From: Tolypeutes matacus
Taxonomy: Eukaryota > Chordata > Mammalia > Cingulata > Chlamyphoridae
Length of the DNA: 64,000 nucleotides
Direction of reading: 5' to 3'
Assembly: GCA_026826555.1 (NCBI GenBank)
Contig: JAKSZT010054396.1
Span: 14,954,569-15,018,568, forward strand
Made by a program: the position numbers and the translations under genes. Positions 32,764 through 43,599 of the stretch are shown piece after piece. Positions within the stretch are counted from its first letter, which is position 1; the number at the start of each line of letters is the position of its first letter. Under the pieces are notes generated by a model, which saw only the letters and a program-made list of their open reading frames with translations, was not told the DNA's origin and ran no database searches.

Positions 32764-32820
32764 TGGGGGAGGGGGTAAAAATGGATAAAAGTAAGTAAGT
32801 AAAAAAAAAAAAAAAAAAAA
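32764..32820 (+). repeat. 57-bp retro-insertion with target duplication
   Basis: It is bounded by AAAAGACTTATAC at 32751-32763 and 32821-32833. The body (GGGGGAGGGGGTAAAAATGG, then AAGTAAGTAAGT and poly(A)) resembles the G-run and tail of an older DAS SINE, so it is probably a 5'-truncated copy. Confidence 0.8.
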
Positions 32821-35154
32821 AAAAGACTTATACATCACAACCAAGTGGAATTTATTCCTGGTATGCAAGGCTGGTTCAACATAAGAAAATCAATCAACAT
32901 AATACACCACATTAACAAATTGAAGGAAAAAAACCACATGATCATCTCAATAGATGCAGAAAAGGCATTTGACAAAATCCAGCATCCTTTTTTGAAAAAT
33001 CACTTCAAAAGATAGGAATAAAAGGAAAATTCCTCAATATGATAAAAGGCATATATGAAAAACCCACAGCCAACATCATACTCAATGGGGAAAGGTTGAA
33101 AGCTTTCCCTCTAAGATCGGGAACAAGACAAGGATGCCCAATGTCACCATTGTTATTCAACATTGTACTAGAAGTTCTAGCTAGGGCAATTAGACAAGGA
33201 AAAAAAAAAAAATTAAAGGCATCCAAATAGGAAAAGAGGAAGTAAAACTCTCACTGTGGATGACATGATCCTGTACTTAGAAAATCCTGAAGTATCTACA
33301 ACAAAGCTACTTGAACTAATAAATGAGTTCAGCAAAGTGGCAGGATACAAGACCAACACGCAAAAATCAGTAATGTTTTTGTACACTAGTACTGAACAAT
33401 CTGAGGAGGAAATCAGGGGGAAAATTCCATTTTCAATAGCAACAAAAAAACTCAAATACCTAGGAGTTAATTTAACCAAAGAAGTACAGGACCTATATGC
33501 AGAAAACTACAAAACAATGCTAAAAGAAATTTAAAAAGACCTAAATAAATGGAAAGACATTCCGTGTTCATGGATTGGAAGAATAAATATCGTGAAGATG
33601 TCAATCTTGCCCAAACTGGTTTATAGATCAATGCAATACCAATCAAAATCCCAACAGCTTACTTTACAGAATTAGAGAAGGCAATTACCAAATTCATCTG
33701 GAAGGGTAAGTGCACCCGAATAACCAAAAATATTCTAAAAAAAGAAGAGCAATGTGGGAGGAATTTCACTGCCTGACCTTGAAACATATTACAAAACTAC
33801 AGTGGTCAAAACAGCATGGTACTGGCATAAAGATAGACACATCGATAAGCGGAATAGAATTGAGAACCCAGAAATAAGCCCTCACCTATACAGTCAAACG
33901 GTTATTGACAAACATACCAAGCCCACGCTAATGGGAAATAACAGTCTCTTCAACAAATGGTGTTGGGAGAACTGGATATCTATAGCCAAAAGAATGAAAG
34001 AGGACCCCCATCTCACCCCCTTTACAAGAATCAACTCAAAATGGATCAAAGATCTAAATATAAAAGCCAGGACCATAAAACTGCTAGAAGAAAATGTAGG
34101 GAAACATCTTCAAGACCTTGTAGTAGGTGGTGGTTTCTTGGACCTCACACCCAAAGCACGTGCAACAAAAGAAAAAAATAGATAAATAGGACCTCCTCAA
34201 AATTAAACACTTTTACACCTCACAGGACTTTGTCAGAAGGGTGAAAAGGCAGTCAACTCAACGGGAAAAAATATTTGGAAATCACATATCTGATACGGGT
34301 TTAATATCCAGGACATATAAAGAGATGTTACAACACAACAATAAAAAGACAAATGACCCAATGAAAAGATGGGCGAAAGACTTTAGACATTTCTCCAAAG
34401 AAGAAATAAAAATGGCAAAGGAACACATGAAGAAATGCTCAACATCACTCATGATTAGAGAAATGCAAATCAAAATTACAATGAGATGTCATTTCACACC
34501 TATCAGAATGGTCACTATTAAAAAGACAGAGAACAAGTGTTGGAGAGGATGTGGAGAGATAGGAACACTTCTTCACTGTTGGTGGGAATGCAGGATGGTA
34601 CAACCACTATGGAGGACTGTTTGGCAGTTCCTAAAGAAGTTGAATATAGACTTGCCATGTGACCCTGCAATACCACTACTGGGTATATACCCAGAAGAAC
34701 TGAGAGCAGTGACACGAACAGACATCTGCACACCGATGTTCATAGCCACATTATTCACCATTGCCAAAAGTTGGAAGCAACCCAGGTGTCCATCAACAGA
34801 TGAATGGATAAACAAACTGTGGTCTATTCACATGATGGAATATTATGCAGCTGTAAGAAGAAATGAAGTCATAAAGCATATGACAACATGGATGAACCTG
34901 GAGGACATTATGTTGAGTGAAGCAAGCCAGACACAAAAGGACAAGTACTGTATGAATGCGTTACTATGAACCAAATATATTGTGTAGCATATTGTTTGAT
35001 TAAAAAAAAAATTTATATGTATCCATTACATTTAATTGAGTAATGTATATATTTATTCATCTGTGTTTACTTTTTAGTTTTTAATTGTTCATATTTTCAA
35101 TTATTAAATGTACAAAATAAAGTAAAAAATAAATAAATAAATAAAATAACCGCA

Positions 35155-35513
35155 CAAGCTAAATCACTCTCTTTCTGCCTGAAGCAGCCAGCAACTACAT
35201 CTGAGGACCCTCAATCTGTTATTTTCTCCCATTTCTATTCTCTTCTCCCACTTCCTTAATAAACTACTGGCCTAATTAAACTGGCATGTTCTTAAATTCT
35301 TTTATGTAACAGCCAAGAACCTAGAAAAATCCAGCTACAATAGTTGGCATCTTTTTCCTGTTCCAATCACAGCTCTAACTGGACCACCATTGAGTGCAGT
35401 TTGCTGTAGGCAGGGTGGGCTTCAGAGGGGTGTGGCTGTACAGTCACACAGGTCCCTGTAGTCAGAAGGGCCCAGCTCTTGGTTTAATGCTCTGCTGTTG
35501 CCGTAATGAAATT
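35155..35513. other. Unassigned, possibly LTR 3' part
   Basis: CTTCCTTAATAAACTACTGGCC carries a polyadenylation signal in a C/T-rich setting, as in many LTR R-U5 regions. I see no defined ends or gene. Confidence 0.3.
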
Positions 35514-35528
35514 CTTAATAACTTTTTT

Positions 35529-35711
35529 AAAAATTAATTAATTTATTTATTTATCCCCCCCTTGCTGCTTGTGCTAGCTGTGTCCATTTGCTGTGCATTT
35601 TTCTGTGTCTGCTTGTCTCCCTTTGTTGGGTCGTCTTGCTGCGTCAGCTCACCAACCCGCGTGGGCTGGCTTGCCTTCACCAGGAGGTCAATTGAGCCAC
35701 ATCTGCTTCCC
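35529..35711 (-). repeat. DAS-type SINE, long form, head partly deleted
   Basis: The B-box side of the head is missing (AGGAGGTCAATTGAGCC). It is bounded by CTTAATAACTTTTTT at 35514-35528 and 35712-35726. Confidence 0.9.
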
Positions 35712-35726
35712 CTTAATAACTTTTTT

Positions 35727-35912
35727 TTTTTTTTTTTAAAGATTTTATTTTATTTATTCATTTATCCCCCCCTTGCTGCTTGTGCTCACTGGGTCAGCCA
35801 ACCACGCTGTGCGGGCGGGCTTGCCTTCACCAGGAGGCCCCGGGAACCGAACCCGGGGCCTCCCATATGGTAAACGGGAGCCCTACTGATTGAGCCACAG
35901 CCGCTTCCCCCC
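35727..35912 (-). repeat. DAS-type SINE, young form, same target as its neighbour
   Basis: It is bounded by CTTAATAACTTTTT at 35712-35726 and 35913-35925. The first of these is also the right duplication of the preceding SINE. Confidence 0.93.
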
Positions 35913-36019
35913 CTTAATAACTTTTTAAAAAGAGGCCCCACATTTTTCATTTTGCACTTGGTTTAACAAGGTTTCTGATAGGCACTCTTCCAAAATTAGT
36001 CTGATTCCATTCTATTTCT

Positions 36020-36217
36020 TTTTTTTGCGTGGGGCCAGGGATTGAACCCAGGACCTCATATGTGGGAAGCTGGTACTCAATCACTGAGCCACTTCGGCTC
36101 CCCGAGTTGGTTTTTTGCTTGTTGTTTTTGTTTTTTCAGGAGGCACCGGGAACTGAACCTGGGACCTCCCATGTGGGAAGCAGGCACTCAGCTGCTTGAG
36201 CCACATCTGCTTCCCCT
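36020..36217 (-). repeat. Dimeric tRNA-derived SINE
   Basis: Two tRNA-like units are joined by GAGTTGGTTTTTTGCTTGTTG, as at 13118-13322. It is bounded by ATTCTATTTCT at 36009-36019 and 36218-36228. Confidence 0.88.
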
Positions 36218-36239
36218 ATTCTATTTCTAATTTGCTGCA

Positions 36240-36745
36240 ATGTTGGTTTTTTTGTGTGTGTGGTTTTTTTTTGGTATTGTATGTATGAGTGTTGCGATGA
36301 TCATAGTTTTTTGTCCTTTAACCTACTAATGTGGAAAATTACATTCACAGAGTTTCTGTGATAAATCACCCTTGCACTCACAGCCTAAACCCAATTTGGC
36401 AATAATGTCTTTTTCTTAAAGTATTTTATTCTTTAGAACAGTTTTAAATTTATAGGAAATTTGCAAAGGTATTGCAGAGGTTCCCATATATCCCATACCA
36501 GTTTCCTCTATTATTAACATCTTATATTAGTATGTACATTAGTTATAATTAATGAACCAATATTGATATATTATCATTAATTAAAGTCCGTATTTTACTC
36601 AGATTTGCTTACTTTTTACCTAATGTCCTTTTTCTGTTTCAGGATCCCATATAGAATATCACATTAAATTTAGTCATCAAGTCTCCATGGCTCCTCTGGG
36701 CCATGACAATTTCTCAGATTTTCCTTGTTTTTGATGACATTTATT
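36240..36745 (-). repeat. Old L1 fragments (ORF2 and 3' UTR)
   Basis: Plus-strand AACCTACTAATGTGG and GATAAATCACCCTTGCA are antisense ORF2. GTTCCCATATATCCCATACC and ATTATTAACATCTTATATTAG are antisense 3' UTR. Confidence 0.65.
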
Positions 36746-36747
36746 TT

Positions 36748-37107
36748 TTATTTTTATTTTTTAAGATTTATTTTATTTATTTATTTCTTCCCACCCCTTT
36801 GTTGTTTTTCACTTGCTGAATCTGTTTGTCTTCCTTGCTTCTTTAGGAGGCACCAGGAGCCGAACCCGGGACTTTCCATGTGGGAGAGAGGAACCTAATT
36901 GCTTGAGCCACCTCTGCTCCCTGCTTTGTTGTGTCTCTCATTCTGTTTTTCCTCCCCACATCTCTTGTTGCATCATCTTGTTGTATCAGCTCACCACGCC
37001 TGCCTGTTGCGCCTGCTCACTGTCTTCTTTAGGAGGCACCAGATCTAAACCAATGCCCTTCCATGTGGTAGTCGGGAGCCTAGTTGCCTAAGTCACATCT
37101 GCTTCCC
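36748..37107 (-). repeat. Older DAS SINE, two tRNA-like units
   Basis: Both units end in GAGCC/AGTCACAT-CTGC blocks, spaced by a CTGCTTTGTTGTGTCTCTCATT linker that also occurs at 54939-55418. It is moderately diverged. Confidence 0.75.
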
Positions 37108-37119
37108 AATATTTAGTTT

Positions 37120-37157
37120 TTATTTCTTTTTTCTTTTTTTTCTTTTTTTGTTTTGTT
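37120..37157 (-). repeat. 38-bp T-rich insertion with target duplication
   Basis: It is bounded by CCAATATTTAGTTT at 37106-37119 and 37158-37171. It consists almost only of T and C, like the poly(A) tail of a retroposon that lost its body. Confidence 0.7.
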
Positions 37158-37315
37158 CCAATATTTAGTTTCGAGGAGTGCTGGTCAGATGTTTTGTAGA
37201 AGGTCCTTCTTTTGGGATTTCTTTTTCTTTAAAGTCTTTTTTTTTTTTTCCTTCAGGAATTAATATACCCTTTAGTTTGTTTTAAGTATTTTTAAGTTTT
37301 AAAAAGTGTTAAACT

Positions 37316-37615
37316 GGGAAGCGGCTGTGGCTCGATCAGTGGGGCTCCCGTTTGCCATATGGGGGGCCCCGGGTTCGGTTCCCGGGGCCTCCCAGGCCCG
37401 CCCACATGGCGTGGTTGGCTGACCCGGCGAGCACGGGCAGCGGGGGGGGGGGGNNNNNNNNNNNNNNNNNNNNNNNNNNNNNNNNNNNNNNNNNNNNNNN
37501 NNNNNNNNNNNNNNNNNNNNNNNNNNNNNNNNNNNNNNNNNNNNNNNNNNNNNGGGGGGGGGGAGGAAATGAATGAATAAATAAATAAGGTCTTTAAAAA
37601 AAAAATAAATAAATA
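37316..37615 (+). repeat. DAS-type SINE containing an assembly gap
   Basis: It is bounded by AAAAAGTGTTAAACT at 37301-37315 and 37616-37630. The G-run of the SINE is interrupted by 100 N. The real gap is probably only a few G residues. Confidence 0.93.
37454..37553. other. Assembly gap of 100 N
   Basis: Exactly 100 N lie between two poly-G stretches of a SINE. The round number suggests a gap of unknown size. Confidence 0.99.
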
Positions 37616-39037
37616 AAAAGTGTTAAACTTTGTAATATCTAATAGGGAAAACATTATCTGGATGATTAATCATCCATCTAATGGCAAACCACTGTAAAAT
37701 GTGTCAGCTGCATTTGGGGCAAAAGGGGGGGGGGATTATCTTCAAAGTACCCCAGCTTTCTGGATGAGAAGGTCAGAGGTACACTGATTTGTGTTATTGC
37801 AACATCCATTAAGTGATCCAGGTTGCTTTTCCTTTAGCAAGGGCTTTATTTGTCAAAAAGGTATTACGCTTGACCTCCAAATTTGGCTGACACTTTACTG
37901 ATGAGATTCATAACCTTTGGGTTGCTCTGATATTTTGCCATATTTGCTGGGTAATGGGCCACATCCTGGAAAGTCAGCATAACTTCTGGATCCTGCAAGG
38001 CTGCAAGAACCTCTGGATCACTAAGAATTTCATTGAGCTTAGGCATTCCTGCCATTCCAGGCATGCTTCCTCCCATTCCAGGCATTCCCCCAGAAAAACC
38101 ACTTGGAAAAGAGCCATACTGAGCTCCTGATTGTCCTTTGGCTTATTGCTCCCTCTGGGCTCTCTCGTGTTCTTCCCGAGCCTTCTTAACTCTTTCTATT
38201 CTTTCGTTGATCTCTTTCTCCTAATGTTTTTGCTCATACTTTCTCTAATGTTCTGCAATTTTCTGGGACCTTGGTTGAACTTCTTTCAGCATTGCACTAA
38301 TATCTTCATCATAATCCAGTTTACAGGCAAGGGGCAAGATCATGGGTTGCTTCTTCCCAGTGGCCCAGAAATGGCCCTTACAAGAGCTTTCGCTTGCCAC
38401 TTGTAAGGCTGAGCAGAGTCAGGATTTATATCAATGGCTTTGTCACAGTCTCTGATGGCAGCATTTGGCTTCTGTAATATGATAAAGACACTGGCCCTCT
38501 TGGCATACAAAATGCCCAAGTGAGGACTCAGCTTAATGGCATCTATGAACAAGGCAATGGCTTTCTGTAGTTCACCATCTTTTAGGGCATCAATGGTAGC
38601 CACTTTCTTATTTGCCTGATCCATCATCTCCTCAGTTATTTCTACAGATTCATCTCCCATTTCTTGAGGCACAGCAGTGTCTGGTTCAATAATACCTTTA
38701 TTGTCAATTTTTAGATCACTTTCCTCCCTTTACGGTCCTCTGTCTTTATGTTTTCCTCTGACTTCTTAATGTTTTCTCTTCCTTGATATTTCCTTCTGCT
38801 TTAGCTTTATAAGTAGTAGGTGATATTTTACCACTCATGCTCTCTACCCATTCCCTTAGGAAGCACATTTCCTTCGTGTGTAGAGTGCTCGGATCCTGTT
38901 TACACATTTTCAGGAAGGGCCAAAGCTCGCTCACTTTGCGGGTATCCATGGTTTGGAGCCAGTGAAGGGCGTAGCAGAGAGCTGCGGTCCGAATCCAGGC
39001 TGGGTCTCTAACTTGGCGTGACGGCATAGAAGTCTTT

Positions 39038-39360
39038 AAACATTTTATTTTGAAATAATTTCAAACTTAAAGGATGGTTGTAAAATAATACAAACCCCAT
39101 ACGGAAAACTCCAACATACCCCTACTCCTCCAGATACCCAGATCCACCAATTTTAACATTTTGCCACATTTGCTGAATCATTCTCTCTCTCTATATTTTT
39201 TTCTGAACATTTGAGAGTAACTTGTACACATCATATTCCTTGAACATTTAATACATGAACCATGTACATTTCCTAAGAACAAGGTTTTTCACTTATGTAT
39301 TCACCTTAAGTGCCATTATCAAGTTAAAGAAATTTAACATTGATATAAAGCTTATAATCT
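39038..39360 (-). repeat. Old L1 3' end fragment
   Basis: Plus-strand TTATTTTGAAATAATTTCAAAC followed by GGTTGTAAAATAATACAAA is the antisense of an L1 3' end like that at 13000-13060. Confidence 0.65.
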
Positions 39361-39361
39361 C

Positions 39362-39987
39362 TGGTGGTTTGATATTATTGATGAATTCCAAAAAGAAATA
39401 CTGATTATGTTTATAAACTGGTCTGTTCCTCTGGGCAAGTGATACCCTTAGATTGTATCAAATTCATAGGTTTTACTCTTACTTGATTAAATTATGATTA
39501 GGGCTTTGATTGGACCACATCAGTAAGGGACTCACAGAGAAAATTATATGGCAGAGGAGAAACTTGGAGTTTTAATGCTGGAGCCGTAGGAAGTAAATAC
39601 ACAGAGAAGCAGATATGTGAGGAAAGAGAGAAGGCTCCATTAGACACAGTCCCCAGGAAAAGAAATGAGCCATTCACCTGGTAGTTTACAGCTGGCCTTG
39701 TGGAGAGAACAGAGCAGCTGAGCCAGGACAGAAATGAGCTCCAGGAGAGAGATGAGACTTATCCCAGCCTATAGCTGATATTGGAAGAAGCTGGGAGAGG
39801 AAGCCTAAACCCTTGCAGATGTCGGCAGCCATCTTGCTCCAACATGTGGCAACAGATTTTGGTGAGGGAAGTAACTTATGCTTTATAGCCTGGTAACTGT
39901 AAGCTTCTACCCCAAATAAATACTCTTTACAAAAACCCAACAGATTTCTGGTATTTTGAACCAGCACCCCTTTGGCTGACTAATACA
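39362..39987 (+). repeat. ERVL-like solo LTR
   Basis: It starts TGGTGGTTTG and ends GGCTGACTAATACA, like ERVL LTRs. AATAAA lies near 39917, about 70 bp before the end. It is about 626 bp long and non-coding. Confidence 0.55.
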
Positions 39988-40029
39988 TAATCTATATTCC
40001 AATTTTTTCAAATGTCACCATAATGTTCT

Positions 40030-40424
40030 CCCCCACCCAGATGGCTCTCTCATCTGTTTGCTCATTGTTTTTGCTCTTTGTCTGCTCATTTTTTTTGTTG
40101 TTGTTGTTGTTTGTTTGTTGTTTTTTGCTTGTTGTCTGCTCATTGCCTGCTCGTTGTCTGTTTTTTCTTGGGGAGGCACCAGGAACCGAACCCGGGACCT
40201 CCCATGTGGGAGTTGGGTGCTCAACTGCTTGAGCCACATTCACTCCCTGCTCCTTTGTTTTTGCTTGTTGTCTGCTTGTTATTTGCTTGTTGTCTTACTT
40301 ATTGTCTGCTCATTGTTTTTTCTTGTTGTCTGCTTGTTTGTTTGTCTTCTTTAGGAGGTACCAGGAACCGAATCTGGGCGCATGCAGGAGATGGGTCCTC
40401 AACTGCTTGAGCCACATCCTCTGC
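40030..40424 (-). repeat. Dimeric tRNA-derived SINE with TTGTTGTCTGCT repeats
   Basis: Two tRNA-like units are separated by many copies of a GCTTGTTGTCTGCTCATT-like unit. It is bounded by CCATAATGTTCT at 40018-40029 and 40425-40436. Confidence 0.88.
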
Positions 40425-41851
40425 CCATAATGTTCTTTTGATCCTTTTCTCCTCCATTATTAGATCCTATCTTATTAGATCCTAGTTGGATCTCTTATTG
40501 CATTTAATTTTCATTGTTTCTTTAGCAGCTCTTTCTTTCTTTCTTTCTTTTTTTGAATTGTGGAAACATATATATAACATAAACTTTCCCCTATCAACCA
40601 CTCCCAAGCATACGTTCAGTGAGATTAATCACTATCATCCATTACTAGAGCTTTCGCATCACCCCAAACAGAAATGCTATATCCATTATGCATTATCTCT
40701 CCATTCCCCGTGCTTCTGCCCTGGTAACCTGCACTCTACTTTCTGTTTCTATGAGTTTGCATATTCTCTGGTACATTCTTTGTGGTTACCATGGGGATTA
40801 TATTTAACATCCTAAACCTGTAACAATCTTGTTTGTCTTGATACCAACTTAATTTCAATAGCATAAACAAACTATGTTCCTATACTCCTCTGTTCCTCCA
40901 TATTTTTGTAGTTCTTCTCACAAATTAAATATTTATACATTATGAGTCTAAAACCATTGATTTATCATTACATTTTATGCATTTGCCTTTTAGGTCCTGT
41001 AGGAAGAAAAAAGTGGGGTTATAAACCAAAAATACAACAGTACTGGCATTTATATTAACCCATACTATTAACTTTACCAGAGATCTTTATTTCTTCATGC
41101 AGCTTCAGTCAATTGTCTAGTGTCCTTTCCTTTTAACCTGCAGAATTCCCTTTAGCATCTCTTGTATAGCCGGTCTAGTGGTGACAGACTCCCTTAGCTT
41201 TTGTTTATCTGGGAATGTCTTATACTCTCCTTCATTTTTAAAAGACAGTTTTGCTGGATATAGAATTTCTAGTTGGCTATTTTTTTTACCTTTTGGCACT
41301 TTAAATATGTCACCCCACTGCCTTCTTGCCTCCATGGTTTCTGATGAGAAATTGGCATTTAATCTTATCGAGGTTCTCTTTCATGTGACTTATTGCTTCT
41401 CTCTTGCAGCTTTCAGAATTCTCTTTTTATCATTGGCATTTGGCAGTGTGATTATAATTCATTGCAGTGTGGGTCTATTTGGGTTTAGCCTGCTTGGAGT
41501 TCATTGAGTGTCTTGGGTGTATATATTCATGTCTTTTGTTAAATTTGGGAAGTTTTTAGCCATTATTTCTTTTAATATTCTCTCTGCCCGATTCTCTCTT
41601 CCTTTTCTTTCTTGGAAGGAGCCTATATTGATGCTCTTGATGGTGTCCCACAGGTTCCTCAGTCTGTTCACTTTTTTTCATCCTTTCTTCTTTCTGCTCC
41701 TCAGGCTGAATGATTTCAATTGCCTTACCTTCAAGTTCATTGGTTATTTCTTCTGCCATCTCCAATCTGCAGTTGTACACCTCTTGAGAACTTTTTACTT
41801 CTGTTACTGTGGTCTTTAGCTCTGTTGAGTTCCTTTTCATAATTTCTATCT

Positions 41852-41876
41852 CTCTTTTATTTATTTATTTGTTTGT

Positions 41877-41915
<39 letters not shown>

Positions 41916-42324
41916 TTCATTCATTCATTCATTCCCCGCTAGTTGCTTTGCACTCACTGTCTGCTCTCTGTGTGTTCTTCTGTGTCTGCTTGTCTTCTCT
42001 TTAGGTGGCACCGGGAACCAATCCTGGGGCCTTCCGGAGTGGGAGAGAGGTGCTTAATCTCTTGCGCCATCTCAGCTCCTTGGTCTGCTGCGTCTCCTTA
42101 TTGTCTCTCCTCAGCGTCTCTTTTTGCTGCATTATCTTGCTGTGCCAGCTCTCCACGTGGGCCAGCACTCCTGCGTGGGCCAGCACTCTGTGTAGGCCAG
42201 CACTCTGTGTAGGCCAGCAATCCATGCGGGCCAGCTTGCATTTCCCCAGGAGGCCTGGGAATCAAACCTTAGACCTCCTATATGGTAGATAGGAGTTCAA
42301 TTGCTTGAGCCCCATACATTTCCC
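41852..42324 (-). repeat. Dimeric DAS-type SINE with an internal minisatellite
   Basis: Two tRNA-like units are bounded by TAATTTCTATCT at 41840-41851 and 42325-42336. The body holds about five copies of an 18-19-bp unit (GGGCCAGCACTCTGTGTA) at 42153-42236. The tail is a long (TTTA)n tract. Confidence 0.88.
42153..42236. repeat. Short minisatellite, about 18-19 bp x 5
   Basis: Repeating GGCCAGCACTC(C/T)(G/T)(C/G)GT units are internal to the SINE and probably expanded from its GCGGGCCGGC block. Confidence 0.75.
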
Positions 42325-42438
42325 TAATTTCTATCTTTTTATTGATATATATTTTTTGGTTCATATATCCTTTTCCTGATTTCCTTTAGTTCTTTGTCTA
42401 TGTTTTCCTTTAGCTCTTTGAGCATATTTAGGACCATT

Positions 42439-42600
42439 CCTCCCCCACCTGAGATGGTGCCCTCATCTGTCTTGTTTGTTGTTTCTGCTCATTGTCTGCT
42501 CTCTATGTCTGTTCATCTTTTTTAGTAGGCATGGGGAACCGAATCCGGGACCTCCTATTTGGGAGGTGGGTGCCCAACTGCTTGAGCCACATCTGCTCCC
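42439..42600 (-). repeat. Short tRNA-derived SINE
   Basis: It is bounded by AGGACCATT at 42430-42438 and 42601-42609. Confidence 0.85.
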
Positions 42601-43599
42601 AGGACCATTTTTTAAAAGTCTTTGTCTGGTATGTCCCATATCTGGTCATCTTCATTGATGGTTTTTAATGCTTTAATCTTCCCCTTTCCATGGGCCACTA
42701 CTCTCTGTTTCTTTGTATATTTTATAATCTTTTGTTGAAGCCTGAACATTTGATATTGTAATATGTTATCACTGGAATTTAAACTCTGAGATATCTGTTC
42801 CTTAAACCTGTATCCAGCTAGTGTTATGACAGCGCTTTCCTTAAATGCCAGAAAGTATTAAAAAAAAAAAAAAAAAGGAGAAAACGCCTTCTCCAGTTCT
42901 TGCAGACTGGACCGTGCATGTGTTCTCTTTCAGGGCTTAGCCATAAAATGGTTTTAGAGAATAGCTTGAGGCAGAAGCATAGGGTCCTCTTATGTCCTTT
43001 CTGTGCATCTTGTCCTGTGCATGCACATGCATGGACATAGGAATTCCCCCATTTAAACAAATCCTAGTATCTCCTCTTCCCAAGGAAACTCTTTCCTCAC
43101 AGTCTCAGGTACTGCACTGTATGTCCCATAGCCACAAAACCTTTGCCCCAGGCAGCTGCAATTTGACTGCTCTTTTATATTTTGTAAGGAGAATGGGGTG
43201 AGCTGCTTTTTACACGCAGGGCAAATTCTGGGAAGGCAAGCCCACAAGTGTCCTAGTTCAATTCATCAGGCTGCCACCAGATGGACATACATGCTCCCAT
43301 ATGTGCACAAGAGTTACTCTGCTCCCTCTGGAACTAGGACCACAGACCTGCACTGGGAGCACAGGCCAACTCCATGCTAAGCTGGTGAGAGGGTGGGGGA
43401 GGGGCCAGCCAAGGCACTGTGAGATCTTACCATATTTTAGTTGCCTTTTCCTTGATTCAGCACTCACCCTGTTACTGCAATCCTTTAACCATTTTCTGCA
43501 GCTTTAAGAAAGATGTTTCTGCCAATTCCTGCTGGTTGTTCAAAGCTTCTGTGGGGGGATGGCGCCCTTGAGTGTCTCACTCTACCATTTTGACCAGGG

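Larger units (their letters stand above)
30829..34969 (+). pseudogene. L1 ORF2, degenerate, RT motif destroyed
   Basis: Endonuclease, RT and C-terminal pieces appear in order. At about 33256 the bases that encode the first half of the Phe-Ala-Asp-Asp catalytic motif are missing. Compared with the other L1, this is a 4-base deletion that also shifts the frame. The C-terminal 242 codons (34241-34969) are open. It is non-functional. Confidence 0.88.
28553..35150 (+). mobile_element. Near full-length L1 retrotransposon (plus strand)
   Basis: The 5' end is TTCCAGGAAGATGGTGGACTAG, the mirror of the other L1's 5' end. ORF1 lies at about 29704-30820 and ORF2 at about 30829-34969. AATAAA (35117) and an (AAAT)n tail end it. 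Three foreign inserts lie inside (31092-31302, 32611-32650, 32764-32820). No clear target duplication is visible, and it has more stops than the minus-strand L1. Confidence 0.92.
37240..39029 (-). pseudogene. ST13P: ST13 (Hsc70-interacting protein, Hip) retrocopy
   Basis: ST13/Hip is a cytosolic Hsp70 co-chaperone with an N-terminal dimerisation region, TPR repeats, a charged helix, a GGMP-rich stretch and a C-terminal STI1/DP domain. All are seen here in order: start codon at 38949-38947, TPR region at 38340-38672, charged region at 38130-38340, and the C-terminal domain ending FGGQA with a stop at 37866-37864. There are no introns. Codons span about 1,086 bp, close to the parent length, but several stops and frameshifts separate the pieces. 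The parent's 3' UTR continues to about 37250, with a SINE inside it. AAGTCTTT occurs on both sides (37232-37239 and 39030-39037). This is a processed pseudogene from a retrotransposed mRNA. Confidence 0.93.

Noticed and set aside
37292..37654. Open frames crossing the N gap
   Set aside because: They are produced by translating N and the SINE on either side.
42153..42236. Regularly spaced repeats resembling a CRISPR array
   Set aside because: Units are directly adjacent without spacers, inside a SINE, in a mammalian genome. It is a minisatellite.
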